Positions 44,769 through 53,633 of a stretch of DNA of 64,000 bases are shown here, piece after piece. The stretch spans positions 25,614 to 89,613 of the forward strand of contig RFVF01000009.1 in NCBI GenBank assembly GCA_009922615.1, written 5' to 3'. A program made the translations under genes and the position numbers. The notes under the pieces were generated by a model. That model saw only the letters and a program-made list of their open reading frames with translations, searched no databases and was not told where the DNA came from. Positions within the stretch are counted from its first letter, which is position 1; every line of letters begins with the position of its first letter. The stretch comes from Pseudomonadota bacterium (GTDB taxonomy: Bacteria; Verrucomicrobiota; Verrucomicrobiia; Limisphaerales; SXTU01).

Positions 44769-47288
44769 GTGACCACCGACGCCCCAGACCCAAAACCCGA
44801 GACGCCAGACCCCGGTGCGGCGGATGTCTGGCTCTTGCCCGGCCGCTTCGCCCTCGTGCTCGCCGCACTCCTCGCCGTCACCTTTTGGCGCGTGCTGTTC
44901 GGTGGCGAGGCGTTCTTCTATCGCGACTACGGGTTCCTCGGCTATCCGTTTGCGCACTTCCATCGCGAGTGTTTCTGGCGCGGCGATTTCTTCCCGCTGT
45001 GGAATCCCTACGTGAACTGCGGTGCGCCGTTCCTTGCGCAGTGGAACACGCTCTGCCTCTACCCCGGCGCGCTGATTTACCTGCTGCTGCCGCTGCCGTG
45101 GTCGCTGGGATTCTTCTGCGTGGCGCACCTGTTCCTCGGCGGCATGGGGATGCGCGCGCTGGCGGAGCGGTGGACGGGCAGCCGCTTCGGCGCGGCGATG
45201 GCGGGCGTGGCATTCGTCTTCAGCGGGCTGGTGCTGAGCTGCGTCATCTATCCGAACTACCTCGTCGCGCTCGGCTGGATGCCGTGGGTCGTGCTCGCGA
45301 CCCGGCGCGCGTGGCAGGAAGGCGGGCGAAGCATCGTCCTCGCCGCGCTAGCCGGCGCGATGCAGATGCTGTCCGGCGCGCCGGAAATCATCTTGCTGAC
45401 GTGGGGTTTTCTCGCGGCGCTGCTGCTTGCAGAAGGAAAAAGGAAAAAGGAAAAAGGAAAAAGTGCCGAAGCCCTCGATGCTTCCGAAGCACCAGCTTCT
45501 CCTTTTGCCTTTTACCTTTTGCCTTTTGCCTTCCGTTTCGCGGCTGTCGTCTCGCTCATCACCGGCTTGTGCGCCGCGCAGCTCCTCCCGTTCTTCCAGC
45601 TCCTCTCCCTCTCGCAGCGCAGCGGGGACGCGGTGAACACGTTCTGGTCGCTGCCGGGCTGGGGCTGGGTGAACCTGTTCTTCCCGCTGTTCATGAACTT
45701 CCAGACCGAGCAGGGCGTGTTCGTGATGATCGGGCAGTCGTTTTTTCCCTCGGTTTATCTCGGCATCGTGCCGCTGACGCTGGCGCTGCTGGCGGTGTGG
45801 CGCGTGCGGACGCCGGAGGTAAAACTGCTCGGCGCGGCGACGCTGCTGGCCGTGCTGCTGGCGATGGGCGACAACTTCGTGCTCTGGAGTTGGCTACGCG
45901 AGGTGCTGCCGCTGGGCATCATGCGCTTCCCGGTAAAGATGCTGCTGCTGGCGGCCTTCACGGTGCCGCTGCTGGCCGCGTGGGGAGTGAAGTGGCTGTG
46001 CAGCGAACCGGGTGCGCTTGTCCGTAAGTCGCCGAAGCTCGGCAGTCAGAGCGGATATGAACCGGTGGACGCCTTCTTTCGTTACTGCGGGACGCGAGGC
46101 GGCTGGGACGTTTTGCGCCTTTGTTTTGTGTGGTGTGCTTTGGCCTTGGTTGTCATGGCGCAGTTGAAGTTCTGGCCGGTGATGTCGAGTCCGACACGGG
46201 TTGCCTACGGAGCGTTTTTCGACGCGGCCGCTTTTGCTGGCCTGCCTGTGTTTGGTGTCGGTTTGCTGCTGTATGGACGCAACTTCCGGTGGCAGCAGGT
46301 CGGTTTGTTGGGGATGTTGGCCCTTATGGCAGCGGATGTTGTGCGTCACACACCTGTCTTCAACCCCACCATCCCCGCCGCCGCTTTCGAGCCGGGCCTC
46401 GCCGCCGCCTACCACGACAGCAAGGGCTCGCTCACGCCCGCACCGAAGCTGGGCGAGTCGCGCCTCATGCTCAGTCCGCTGGCCGAGCGCGCGCTGCACA
46501 CGCGCATGGTGCCGAAGTTTTACGACGACTTCATCGGTCAGCGGCTGGCGTTCTGGGGCAACCTGAACCTGCTCGACGGCCTGCCCAAGGTGAACGGCGC
46601 GTCCACGCTGGTGACGCGCGAGTGGAACGACGTGGAGGCTTTTCTCTACGGCACCACGAACCCCGCACCCGCGAACCTCATGGACTTTCTCGGCGTGACG
46701 CACACGACCAAGCCAGGCGAGCTGATGCAGTGGGAACGGCGGGAGAAAGCGATGCCGCTGGTGAGCGCGGGGCAACGAGTCGTTCACGGCGACGATGCAA
46801 CGAAAGTTCACCTGCCCAACCTCCGCCGGGACGATTGGAACCCTCGCGAAACCGTGTTCATCACAGATGACGCGGCTGCGAAGTTCTCGACGCGCATCGA
46901 AGCCACCGCCCGCGTCCGGCACTTCCATTCCCGAGCCGGCGATTTGCAATCGCCGTCTGCGAGCAACGACAGCCACGGACGGCCGTTGCAAACCGCCGGC
47001 ACGGCCGCGGGCGCATCGAGCCTCATCGAAATTGAAGCGGAAGCCGCCGCACCCACCGTCGTCGTCCTCGCGCAGAACTTCTACCCAAGCTGGCGCGCGA
47101 CCGTGAACGGCCAACCCGCGCCAGTGCTCCGCGCCAACCACGCCTTCCAAGCCATTCCCATCCCCGCCGGCAAGAGCACCGTCCGCCTCGACTACGTGGA
47201 CTGGCCGTTCCGCCTCGGCGCGGGCATCTCGCTGGCTACGCTGCTGGGCTGCCTCGTCCTCTGGCGGCGCACATCGAAAGAAGGCTGA
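44769..47288 (+). CDS. YfhO-like membrane glycosyltransferase, copy 4
   Basis: An 839-residue paralogue starting at GTG 44769. The signature 'FAHFHRECFWRGDFFPLWNPY' and the end 'LAQNFYPSWRATVNGQPAPV' are conserved. It contains a heptamer hairpin at residues ~221-254, with its two arm types exchanged relative to copies 2 and 3, and a TTTGCAA palindromic element at ~721-745, both in frame. Its N-terminus ('DAPDPKPETPDPG') is encoded by CCAGACC heptamers. It is the last of the tandem set and is followed after 30 bases by the haem protein gene. Confidence 0.87.
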   Translation: MTTDAPDPKPETPDPGAADVWLLPGRFALVLAALLAVTFWRVLFGGEAFFYRDYGFLGYPFAHFHRECFWRGDFFPLWNPYVNCGAPFLAQWNTLCLYPGALIYLLLPLPWSLGFFCVAHLFLGGMGMRALAERWTGSRFGAAMAGVAFVFSGLVLSCVIYPNYLVALGWMPWVVLATRRAWQEGGRSIVLAALAGAMQMLSGAPEIILLTWGFLAALLLAEGKRKKEKGKSAEALDASEAPASPFAFYLLPFAFRFAAVVSLITGLCAAQLLPFFQLLSLSQRSGDAVNTFWSLPGWGWVNLFFPLFMNFQTEQGVFVMIGQSFFPSVYLGIVPLTLALLAVWRVRTPEVKLLGAATLLAVLLAMGDNFVLWSWLREVLPLGIMRFPVKMLLLAAFTVPLLAAWGVKWLCSEPGALVRKSPKLGSQSGYEPVDAFFRYCGTRGGWDVLRLCFVWCALALVVMAQLKFWPVMSSPTRVAYGAFFDAAAFAGLPVFGVGLLLYGRNFRWQQVGLLGMLALMAADVVRHTPVFNPTIPAAAFEPGLAAAYHDSKGSLTPAPKLGESRLMLSPLAERALHTRMVPKFYDDFIGQRLAFWGNLNLLDGLPKVNGASTLVTREWNDVEAFLYGTTNPAPANLMDFLGVTHTTKPGELMQWERREKAMPLVSAGQRVVHGDDATKVHLPNLRRDDWNPRETVFITDDAAAKFSTRIEATARVRHFHSRAGDLQSPSASNDSHGRPLQTAGTAAGASSLIEIEAEAAAPTVVVLAQNFYPSWRATVNGQPAPVLRANHAFQAIPIPAGKSTVRLDYVDWPFRLGAGISLATLLGCLVLWRRTSKEG
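44784..44813. repeat. CCAGACC heptamer run at the start of yfhO copy 4
   Basis: Units CCAGACC, CAAAACC, CGAGACG, CCAGACC in heptamer phase, encoding 'PDPKPETPDP'. The same heptamers occur in the loop of the element at 17682-17779. Confidence 0.65.
45433..45532. repeat. GGAAAAA / TTTTGCC hairpin in yfhO copy 4
   Basis: Left arm of four GGAAAAA heptamers (about 45435-45462) and right arm TTTTGCC/TTTTACC/TTTTGCC/TTTTGCC (about 45503-45530). The arm units are the reverse complements of those of copies 2 and 3, yet the loop still begins AGTGCCGAAG. In frame. Confidence 0.9.
46933..47004. repeat. TTTGCAA palindromic element inside yfhO copy 4
   Basis: GCCGGCGATTTGCAATCGCC at about 46936-46955 and GCCGTTGCAAACCGCCGGC at about 46982-47000. 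Same family as 29764-29858. It is in frame and encodes 'AGDLQSPSASNDSHGRPLQ' in the soluble C-terminal part. Confidence 0.75.
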
Positions 47289-47318
47289 CACCGCGCGAGC
47301 GCTTGCTAGAGTCTGCGC

Positions 47319-49400
47319 ATGACCGCTGTGACCCACCGTATGCGCGCGCCTGTTTTGGTTGCGTTGCTGGCATTTTCTTCCGTCATGTCCACCGCCGCCG
47401 CGCCCGCGTCGCACGAGGCCGCTCTGGCCCGCCTCGCGCCGCTCGTCGCGGACCCGCATCCGCGCGTGCGGACCGAGGCGGTGCGCGCGCTGGCGAAGAT
47501 CCCGTCGGCGAAAGCGGCAGAACTCGTGCTCGCCGCCGCCGATGGCATCGGGGCCGATCCGTTTCTCGACTACGCGGTCTGGCTTTCGATCAACGATCTC
47601 GCGCAGCCATTCCTCGCCGCGCTCGAATCCGGCGCGTGGGTGCCAGACTCGCCCGCGAAGCAAAAGCAGCTCGAATTCGCCATGAAGGCGCTCGATCCCG
47701 CGCTCGCGTCATCAAGCGTTGCCAAAATTCTCGCCGCCAAGCCGCTCACGAAAGACGGCGCGGGCCCGTGGATCGAACTCATCGGTGCAGCGGGCGGACC
47801 GGCCGAGGTCAACCGGCTCTGGGAGCAAGTGGCGAAGCGTGACTTCAACGATGCCACGCTGGTTCGGGCAATGAACGCGCTTGCCGCGGCGGCGCGGCTC
47901 CGGAACGTGAAACCCGCCGGTGATGGTTCGCGCGCCGTCGCGTTTTTCTACTATGCCACTTCCCCGCAGCGTATCGCGGCGCTCGATCTGATGGGCGCGT
48001 GGAAGAACCCCGGCGCGGCCTTTGCTGAGATGGTGAAACTCGCCGGCGATGAGCGCACGCCCGCCGAAGTGCGGAACGCCGCGTTCGCCGCGTTCCGCGA
48101 ATTGGGGGCGATCGGTCCCGTGCTTGGCGCGTTACAGCCGATGGCGGCGAAAACTTCTCCCGCGCCCGTGCGGCGCTCGGCGGCGATGACACTGGCCTCG
48201 CTGCAACCCGGCAAGTTCGCCGACCTCGCGCTCGACGAGATCGCCGACACGAAGACGGAGGGCGAAGCGTTGGAGCTATGGCGCGGCGTGCTCGCCACCA
48301 AGGGCGCGGCGAAGCAATTCGCGGACAAGATTGCCTCCAAGACGGCGCTGCCCGCCCACGTGGCCAGCGCCGGCCTCCGCGCCGCCCGCGAAGGCGCGCA
48401 GCCGGACGCCTCGCTCGTCGCCTCGCTGACGAAGCTCGCGAATGTCACGGCACTTTCACCCGACAAACTTACGCCGGCGAAGCTCAAGGAGCTGGCGGAC
48501 CTGGCGTTGAAATCGGGTGATCCCGCTCGCGGCGAGCTGGTTTATCGTCGCGCGGAACTGGGTTGCACGCTCTGCCACAGCATCGGCGGCGTCGGTGGAA
48601 AAGTGGGCCCCGACATGACGAGCCTGGGCGCGGCGGCCCCGGCGGATTACCTCGTCGAGTCCGTCCTTTTACCGAACGCGAAGATCAAGGAAGGCTTTCA
48701 CGGCATCAACATTGAGACCAAGGACGATCTGGAGTTCAGCGGCATGCTCGTGCGCGAGACCGGGCAGGAGGTCATCCTCCGCAACGCGCAGAATCAGGAA
48801 GTCAGCGTGGCGAAGGCGAACATCCGCAAGCGCGCCAATGCGTCGCAATCACTCATGCCCACGGGCCTGCTCGACACGGTGAGCGAGTCGGATCGCAACG
48901 ACTTGATCGCGTTCCTCAGCCGGCTCGGCAAGCCCGGTGACTACGACGCGAGCAAGGGTGGCGTGGCGCGTGCGTGGCGCGTGCTGCCGGTGACGCACCG
49001 CATGGACCAGGGCGGCTGGGACAAGATCACGAAGGGTGACTTCACCGCGAAGTGGACCGCAATGGAGAGCGGCATCGGTGAGCACACGTGGCGGCCCGCG
49101 ACCTCGCTGGTGAACGGCGCACTGGCGAAGGGCGATTTCGCACCCGGCAACGTGCCGGCGCACGTCACGATCACCAGCGTCTTCGTGGCCACGACCTTCA
49201 CGCTGGCCAAGGCCGGCCCGGTGACGTTGACCGTGGATGGCGTGGCCAAGCCGGAGTTGTGGGTGGACGGCCAGAAGCTGGCGAAGCTGGCGAACACATT
49301 TCCCGCCGGCGCGCACACGGTTGTCCTGCGGCTTGATGGCGCGCAACTGCCGGCGAAGTTGAAGCTCAGTTCCACAGACGTGGCGTTCGCCACGAATTGA
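47319..49400 (+). CDS. Exported HEAT-repeat protein with PVC-type haem domain
   Basis: A 693-residue protein. Signal peptide to about residue 29 ('LLAFSSVMSTAAAP'), then HEAT-like helical repeats ('RLAPLVADPHPRVRTEAVRAL'). A c-type haem motif CTLCH near residue 412 follows in 'RAELGCTLCHSIGG', with 'GPDMTSLGA' and 'VLLPNAKI' typical of the planctomycete/verrucomicrobial haem-binding domain. A C-terminal beta-rich module closes it. The dehydrogenase module that often precedes this haem domain is missing. Periplasmic electron transfer in catabolism is inferred. Confidence 0.85.
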   Translation: MTAVTHRMRAPVLVALLAFSSVMSTAAAPASHEAALARLAPLVADPHPRVRTEAVRALAKIPSAKAAELVLAAADGIGADPFLDYAVWLSINDLAQPFLAALESGAWVPDSPAKQKQLEFAMKALDPALASSSVAKILAAKPLTKDGAGPWIELIGAAGGPAEVNRLWEQVAKRDFNDATLVRAMNALAAAARLRNVKPAGDGSRAVAFFYYATSPQRIAALDLMGAWKNPGAAFAEMVKLAGDERTPAEVRNAAFAAFRELGAIGPVLGALQPMAAKTSPAPVRRSAAMTLASLQPGKFADLALDEIADTKTEGEALELWRGVLATKGAAKQFADKIASKTALPAHVASAGLRAAREGAQPDASLVASLTKLANVTALSPDKLTPAKLKELADLALKSGDPARGELVYRRAELGCTLCHSIGGVGGKVGPDMTSLGAAAPADYLVESVLLPNAKIKEGFHGINIETKDDLEFSGMLVRETGQEVILRNAQNQEVSVAKANIRKRANASQSLMPTGLLDTVSESDRNDLIAFLSRLGKPGDYDASKGGVARAWRVLPVTHRMDQGGWDKITKGDFTAKWTAMESGIGEHTWRPATSLVNGALAKGDFAPGNVPAHVTITSVFVATTFTLAKAGPVTLTVDGVAKPELWVDGQKLAKLANTFPAGAHTVVLRLDGAQLPAKLKLSSTDVAFATN

Positions 49401-49434
49401 TTGCCGATCGCCGCTGGCCCAACTCTATCATCCT

Positions 49435-50547
49435 ATGTTCATCCTCGACGCCCATCTCGACCTCGCCATGAATGCGCTGGAGTGGAACCGCGATCTCACG
49501 TGGTCCCTCGAGCGCCTCCGCCGTCGCGAACTCGTGCAGAACGACAAGAAGGACCGCGCCAACAACACGCTGTGCTTCCCCGAGCTGCGGCGGGCGGAAG
49601 TGGGCATTTGTGTCGCCACACAAATCGCGCGCTGGTCGCCGTATTTTCACCGGCTGCCCGGCTGGGCCTCGCCGCATCAGGCGTGGGCGCAGACGCAGGG
49701 CCAGCTTGCGTGGTATCGCGCGATGGAGGAGGAGGGCGAGCTGGTGCAGATTCGCACGGCCGCGGAGCTCGAAGCGCATTTCAAGTTCTGGCAGAAGCTC
49801 CCGCCGCCCGATGAGAAGGCCTATGTCGTCGAATCCCGTCGTCCGCCCGCGAAGCCGCCGATCGGTTACGTGATGAGCCTCGAGGGCGCGGACTCGCTCA
49901 TCACGTTGAAGCATCTGGAGCGCAGTTTCGCGGACGGCCTGCGCGCGGTGGGGCCGGCGCATTACGGCCCCGGCGTTTATGCCCACGGCACCGATGCGGA
50001 AGGCGCGTTACCCGCACGTGGCAAAGACTTGCTCAAGGAGATGGACCGCCTTGGGATGATTCTGGACAGCACGCATCTCAACGACGAGTGCTTCTGGGGT
50101 GCGATGGACATTTTCCAGGGTCCGGTCTGGGCCAGCCACCAGAACTGCCGCGTGTTGGCGCCGTGGAACCGGCAGTTTGCCGACGATCAGATCAAGGCCG
50201 TCGTCGAGCGCGGTGGTGTGCTGGGCATGGCCTTCGACGCGATCATGATGGTGCCCGGCTGGATTCACAACCGCAGCAAACCTTCGGATTTCAACCTTAA
50301 GATCGAGCGCATCTGCGAGCACATTGACCACATCTGCCAGCTCGCCGGCAGCGCGAAGCACGTGGGCATCGGCACGGACCTCGACGGCGGCTACGGCAAC
50401 GAGCAAACGCCGATGGATTTGAAGTCGATCTACGATCTACAGACCATTCCCGGCCTGTTGAAGAAGCGCGGCTACAAGAAAGCCGACATCGAAGGCATCA
50501 TGTCGGGGAACTTCCTGAACTTCCTGCGCAAGCACCTACCGGCGTAA
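49435..50547 (+). CDS. M19-family membrane dipeptidase-like protein
   Basis: A 370-residue zinc peptidase of the renal dipeptidase (M19) type. Metal-binding 'DAHLDLAM' lies at the N-terminus, 'MSLEGAD' supplies the bridging glutamate, 'DSTHLND' and 'WASHQNCR' follow with their histidines, and 'VGIGTDLDGGYG' is near the C-terminus. No signal peptide is seen, so a cytoplasmic location is likely. Relatives cleave dipeptides, including D-amino acid forms. It begins about 35 bases after the haem protein gene and is convergent with the M48 gene. Confidence 0.93.
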   Translation: MFILDAHLDLAMNALEWNRDLTWSLERLRRRELVQNDKKDRANNTLCFPELRRAEVGICVATQIARWSPYFHRLPGWASPHQAWAQTQGQLAWYRAMEEEGELVQIRTAAELEAHFKFWQKLPPPDEKAYVVESRRPPAKPPIGYVMSLEGADSLITLKHLERSFADGLRAVGPAHYGPGVYAHGTDAEGALPARGKDLLKEMDRLGMILDSTHLNDECFWGAMDIFQGPVWASHQNCRVLAPWNRQFADDQIKAVVERGGVLGMAFDAIMMVPGWIHNRSKPSDFNLKIERICEHIDHICQLAGSAKHVGIGTDLDGGYGNEQTPMDLKSIYDLQTIPGLLKKRGYKKADIEGIMSGNFLNFLRKHLPA

Positions 50548-50570
50548 CCAACTGCGGGCTGTGGTGGCGG

Positions 50571-51365
50571 CTACTGCGGCCGGTAGTTGGCTTTCGCCTC
50601 GGGCATCCACTGCTGGATTTGCTGGATGCGCACGGAGTCGAGCGGGTGGGTGCGGAGAAAGGTTGGCGTGTTATTCCCGCCGTGGGTGCCCGTGTATTCG
50701 GCGAAGCGCTGCCAGAACGCGACCGCCGCCGCCGGGTCGTAGCCCGCGCGCGCCATGTAAATCAGCCCGATGTGGTCCGCCTCGGATTCCTGCGCGCGGC
50801 TGTGGGGCAGCTCGCGGCCCAGTTGCGTCCCGAGGCCGTAGGCGGTTTGCACGAGCACCTGCGTGCGCGGATCCGCGTGCGACAGACTCGCCCCCAGCAG
50901 GCTGCCGCCGGTCTGCAACAGCAGGCTCTCGCTCATTCGCTCCGCGCCGTGACGGGCGACGGCGTGCGAAACTTCGTGGCCGATGACGGTCGCGAGGCCG
51001 GCCTCGTCCTTCGTGAGCGGGAGGATGCCGGTGTAGATGCCCACCTTGCCGCCGGGCAGGCAGAAGGCGTTGGCCTCCTTGCTCTCGAAGACGACGAACT
51101 CCCACTGCGCGCCGGGCAGGTTCGCCACCGACGCGATGCGCCGACCCACGCGCTGCACCAGCGCATTGATGGCCGGGTCGTGGTTGATCGGCGTGTCCTG
51201 CTTCATTTTTTGGAACGCGCTCAGACCCAGTTGCATTTCCTGCTGCGCAGAAACGAGGACCAGCTCCCGGCGTCCGGTCTCCGGCACGGTCAGGCAGCCG
51301 GCGAGAAGCACTAAGCCCGCGAAGGTGGGGATCAGGCGGGCGACAGGCAGAAGACCAGTTTTCAT
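50571..51365 (-). CDS. M48-family metalloprotease lipoprotein
   Basis: A 264-residue lipoprotein starting at ATG 51365 with lipobox 'VLLAGC'. The zinc motif is 'GHEVSHAVARHGAERMS' (HExxH), and the downstream glutamate is in 'ESEADHIGL'. It resembles the BepA/LoiP type of outer-membrane quality-control proteases. The adjacent UVR-domain gene lies 34 bases upstream on the same strand. Confidence 0.92.
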   Translation of the reverse strand: MKTGLLPVARLIPTFAGLVLLAGCLTVPETGRRELVLVSAQQEMQLGLSAFQKMKQDTPINHDPAINALVQRVGRRIASVANLPGAQWEFVVFESKEANAFCLPGGKVGIYTGILPLTKDEAGLATVIGHEVSHAVARHGAERMSESLLLQTGGSLLGASLSHADPRTQVLVQTAYGLGTQLGRELPHSRAQESEADHIGLIYMARAGYDPAAAVAFWQRFAEYTGTHGGNNTPTFLRTHPLDSVRIQQIQQWMPEAKANYRPQ

Positions 51366-51399
51366 GGGCGGCAAAGTTGGCCGGGCAACCCGGCTCCGA

Positions 51400-52197
51400 T
51401 TACTTCGCTTTCAAATTCTTCAACGCATCGCGCACACGAGCGGCCTGCTCGTAGTCCTCGCGGGAGACGGCGTCCTGCAACGCCTGCTCCAGCCGCCGGC
51501 GTTCGGAAAGCTGCTGGGGCGGTTCGGCCTCGGGCTTGTCCCCGCGCTTCTCGCGGTTGTTTCGGAGGTTTTCCAGCCATTGTTCCAACGAGGCAATCTC
51601 GCCCGACTGGTCGGCTAGTTCCGGGCGCTCGAAGGCGATGTAGAATTCGCGGATGGCCGCAATGCCGTTCTCCACTTCGCGCGCGGTGGCGGCGAATTCC
51701 TTCTTCTCCAGCGCAATCATGCCCTTGGCCCGGGTGAGCATGAGCAGGAGCTGCGGGCGGAATTGTTGCAGCGCCCAGGACAGCTCGTCGGTCTCGGCGA
51801 ACTCATCCACGAAGTCGAACACCTCGAGGTTCCGCTCCGCGTCCCGCACGACGGCGGTGTAGTCGCCGAGCTGGTAGAGACAGATGTAACGGTGGTGATA
51901 CTGGATGGCCTCCTGCTGCAGCCGCGCGCAGTCCTCGCCGCTGAGGACGAACTCCTCGTCGCTGCCCTCGTGCGCCGCGCGATGCTTTTCCAACTGGTTG
52001 ACCAGATGGTGAAAAAGCGATTCGTGGCCCAACGGACGTTTGCCATCCGGCCGCCCCTCGGCGTTCATCTGGAGCACGCCCAGATCCAAGCGCAATTGGA
52101 TTTTCTCCGTGCCATCCTTGGACTTGAACCGGCGGACCAGCACCTGGCCGGGCTTGTATTCCCACGAGTCCAGCAGGCGCGAGATGTCGTGCTTCAT
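51400..52197 (-). CDS. UVR-motif protein
   Basis: A 265-residue soluble protein from ATG 52197 (two further in-frame ATG codons lie upstream). The N-terminus ('DISRLLDSWEYKPGQVLVRRF') is followed by 'KIQLRLDLGVLQMNAEGRPDG' and a long helical middle. The C-terminus carries a UvrB/UvrC-type helix pair ('LSERRRLEQALQDAVSREDYEQAARVRD'). The same architecture is widespread in PVC bacteria, but its role is not established; the UVR motif mediates protein contacts in UvrB/UvrC and McsA. Confidence 0.82.
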   Translation of the reverse strand: MKHDISRLLDSWEYKPGQVLVRRFKSKDGTEKIQLRLDLGVLQMNAEGRPDGKRPLGHESLFHHLVNQLEKHRAAHEGSDEEFVLSGEDCARLQQEAIQYHHRYICLYQLGDYTAVVRDAERNLEVFDFVDEFAETDELSWALQQFRPQLLLMLTRAKGMIALEKKEFAATAREVENGIAAIREFYIAFERPELADQSGEIASLEQWLENLRNNREKRGDKPEAEPPQQLSERRRLEQALQDAVSREDYEQAARVRDALKNLKAK

Positions 52198-52257
52198 CGC
52201 GGTCAACATGGCAGCGACCCGGCGAGGCGTCAATTACCGGAAGCAAAGTTTCGGCGG

Positions 52258-53622
52258 CTAGGCGACCGGTGCGTCCACGGGGAAACCCAGCTCGCGCAGC
52301 CGCTGGATTTTGTAGGTCAGGGCGCGCCGGCTGATGGCCAGGGTCCGGGCCGTTTCGGTGCGGTTGTAGTCGTGGCGCTTCAAGGCCGCGAGGATCGCGT
52401 CGCGCTCGATCTCCTCCAATCGCTGGGCGTCGTTGGTATTGGACGGTATCGCGCCCTCGGTGGCACGGACGCGCGTGGGCAGGTGCTCCGGCAGGACCAC
52501 GGCGCCGCGGGAAAGCAGCGCGGCCCGCTCCATCGCGTTGCGCAATTCCCGCACGTTGCCTGGCCAGGCGCAGCGCTCCAGCCGCTCGATCACCGCCGGG
52601 GCGAAGCGCGTCTTGTCGCTACCGAATTGGGCGATGAAATGCGTCGCCAGCGGGAGAATGTCCTCGCGTCGTTCGCGCAGGGGCGGCACGCCCAGCTCGA
52701 CCACCGCGAGCCGGTAAAACAAATCCTCCCGGAAACGGCCTTCCTTGATGAGCGCCTCCAGATTGCGGTTGGTGGCCGCCAGAATGCGCGCGTTGGTTTG
52801 CAGTTCCTTGCCTGACCCTACGCGCCGGAAGCGCCCCTCCTGCGTGACGCGCAACAGTTTGGCCTGCAACTGCGGCGACATCTCGCTGATCTCATCCAGA
52901 AAGATCGTGCCGCCATCCGCCTCCTCGAAGCGGCCTGTGCGCGTCTGATGCGCTCCGGTGAACGCACCTTTCTCGTGGCCGAACAGCTCGCTCTCCAGCA
53001 GCGTCTCGGGAATCGCCGCGCAATTCACCTTCACCAGCGGCCCCTTCGCGCGCGGACTCCAGCCGTGAATGGCGTCGGCGAGCACTTCCTTGCCCACGCC
53101 GCTCTCGCCGGTGATGAGCACGCGGCTCTCGGACGGCGCGATTAACGCCGCGTCGTGGAACACTGCGCGCATGAGCGGGCTGACAGCCACGACATTGGCC
53201 GGCAGCGGCAGTTCGTCGCGCGGGCTGCCGGCGGTCGCGTGGGTGCCAGTGATGTGTTCGACGGTGCGCAGCAGTTCGTCGAGATCGATGGGCTTGGAGA
53301 GATAGTTCACCGCGCCGTCGCGCATCGCGCCGACCGCCTCGCGGATGTCGGCATAGGCGGTGACGAGCAGCACGGGCAACTGCGGGTGTAGCTGGCGCGC
53401 GTGGCGGAGCGTTTCCAAGCCGGTCATGCCGGGCATCCGCACATCCGAGATCATCATGCTCACCTGCGCGGCTGCGAGCAGCTTGAGCGCGGCCTCGCCC
53501 GAATCGGCCACGAGCGGGCGGTGGCCGTTGCGTTCGAGAAATGTCGTCAGCAAGCTGCGCTGGCCCGCGTCATCATCCACGATGAGGATGCGCGGTGGGA
53601 CGGAGTCAGCGGGTTTCGTCAT
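52258..53622 (-). CDS. NtrC-type sigma-54 response regulator
   Basis: A 454-residue activator. Receiver domain with Asp60 ('MMISDVRMPGM'), an AAA+ domain with Walker A 'GESGVGKEVLA', the sigma-54-contacting 'KGAFTGAHQ' loop and Walker B 'GGTIFLDEI', and a C-terminal Fis-type helix-turn-helix ('NRTETARTLAISRRALTYKI'). It should activate sigma-54 promoters on phosphorylation. No partner kinase is adjacent. ATG 53622 puts the receiver near the start; it lies 11 bases after ribH. Confidence 0.94.
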   Translation of the reverse strand: MTKPADSVPPRILIVDDDAGQRSLLTTFLERNGHRPLVADSGEAALKLLAAAQVSMMISDVRMPGMTGLETLRHARQLHPQLPVLLVTAYADIREAVGAMRDGAVNYLSKPIDLDELLRTVEHITGTHATAGSPRDELPLPANVVAVSPLMRAVFHDAALIAPSESRVLITGESGVGKEVLADAIHGWSPRAKGPLVKVNCAAIPETLLESELFGHEKGAFTGAHQTRTGRFEEADGGTIFLDEISEMSPQLQAKLLRVTQEGRFRRVGSGKELQTNARILAATNRNLEALIKEGRFREDLFYRLAVVELGVPPLRERREDILPLATHFIAQFGSDKTRFAPAVIERLERCAWPGNVRELRNAMERAALLSRGAVVLPEHLPTRVRATEGAIPSNTNDAQRLEEIERDAILAALKRHDYNRTETARTLAISRRALTYKIQRLRELGFPVDAPVA

Positions 53623-53633
53623 GACGGGAGTAG

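Noticed and set aside
45894..47663. Long minus-strand frame over yfhO copy 4
   Set aside because: Antisense shadow; it crosses a gene boundary and has no recognisable domain.
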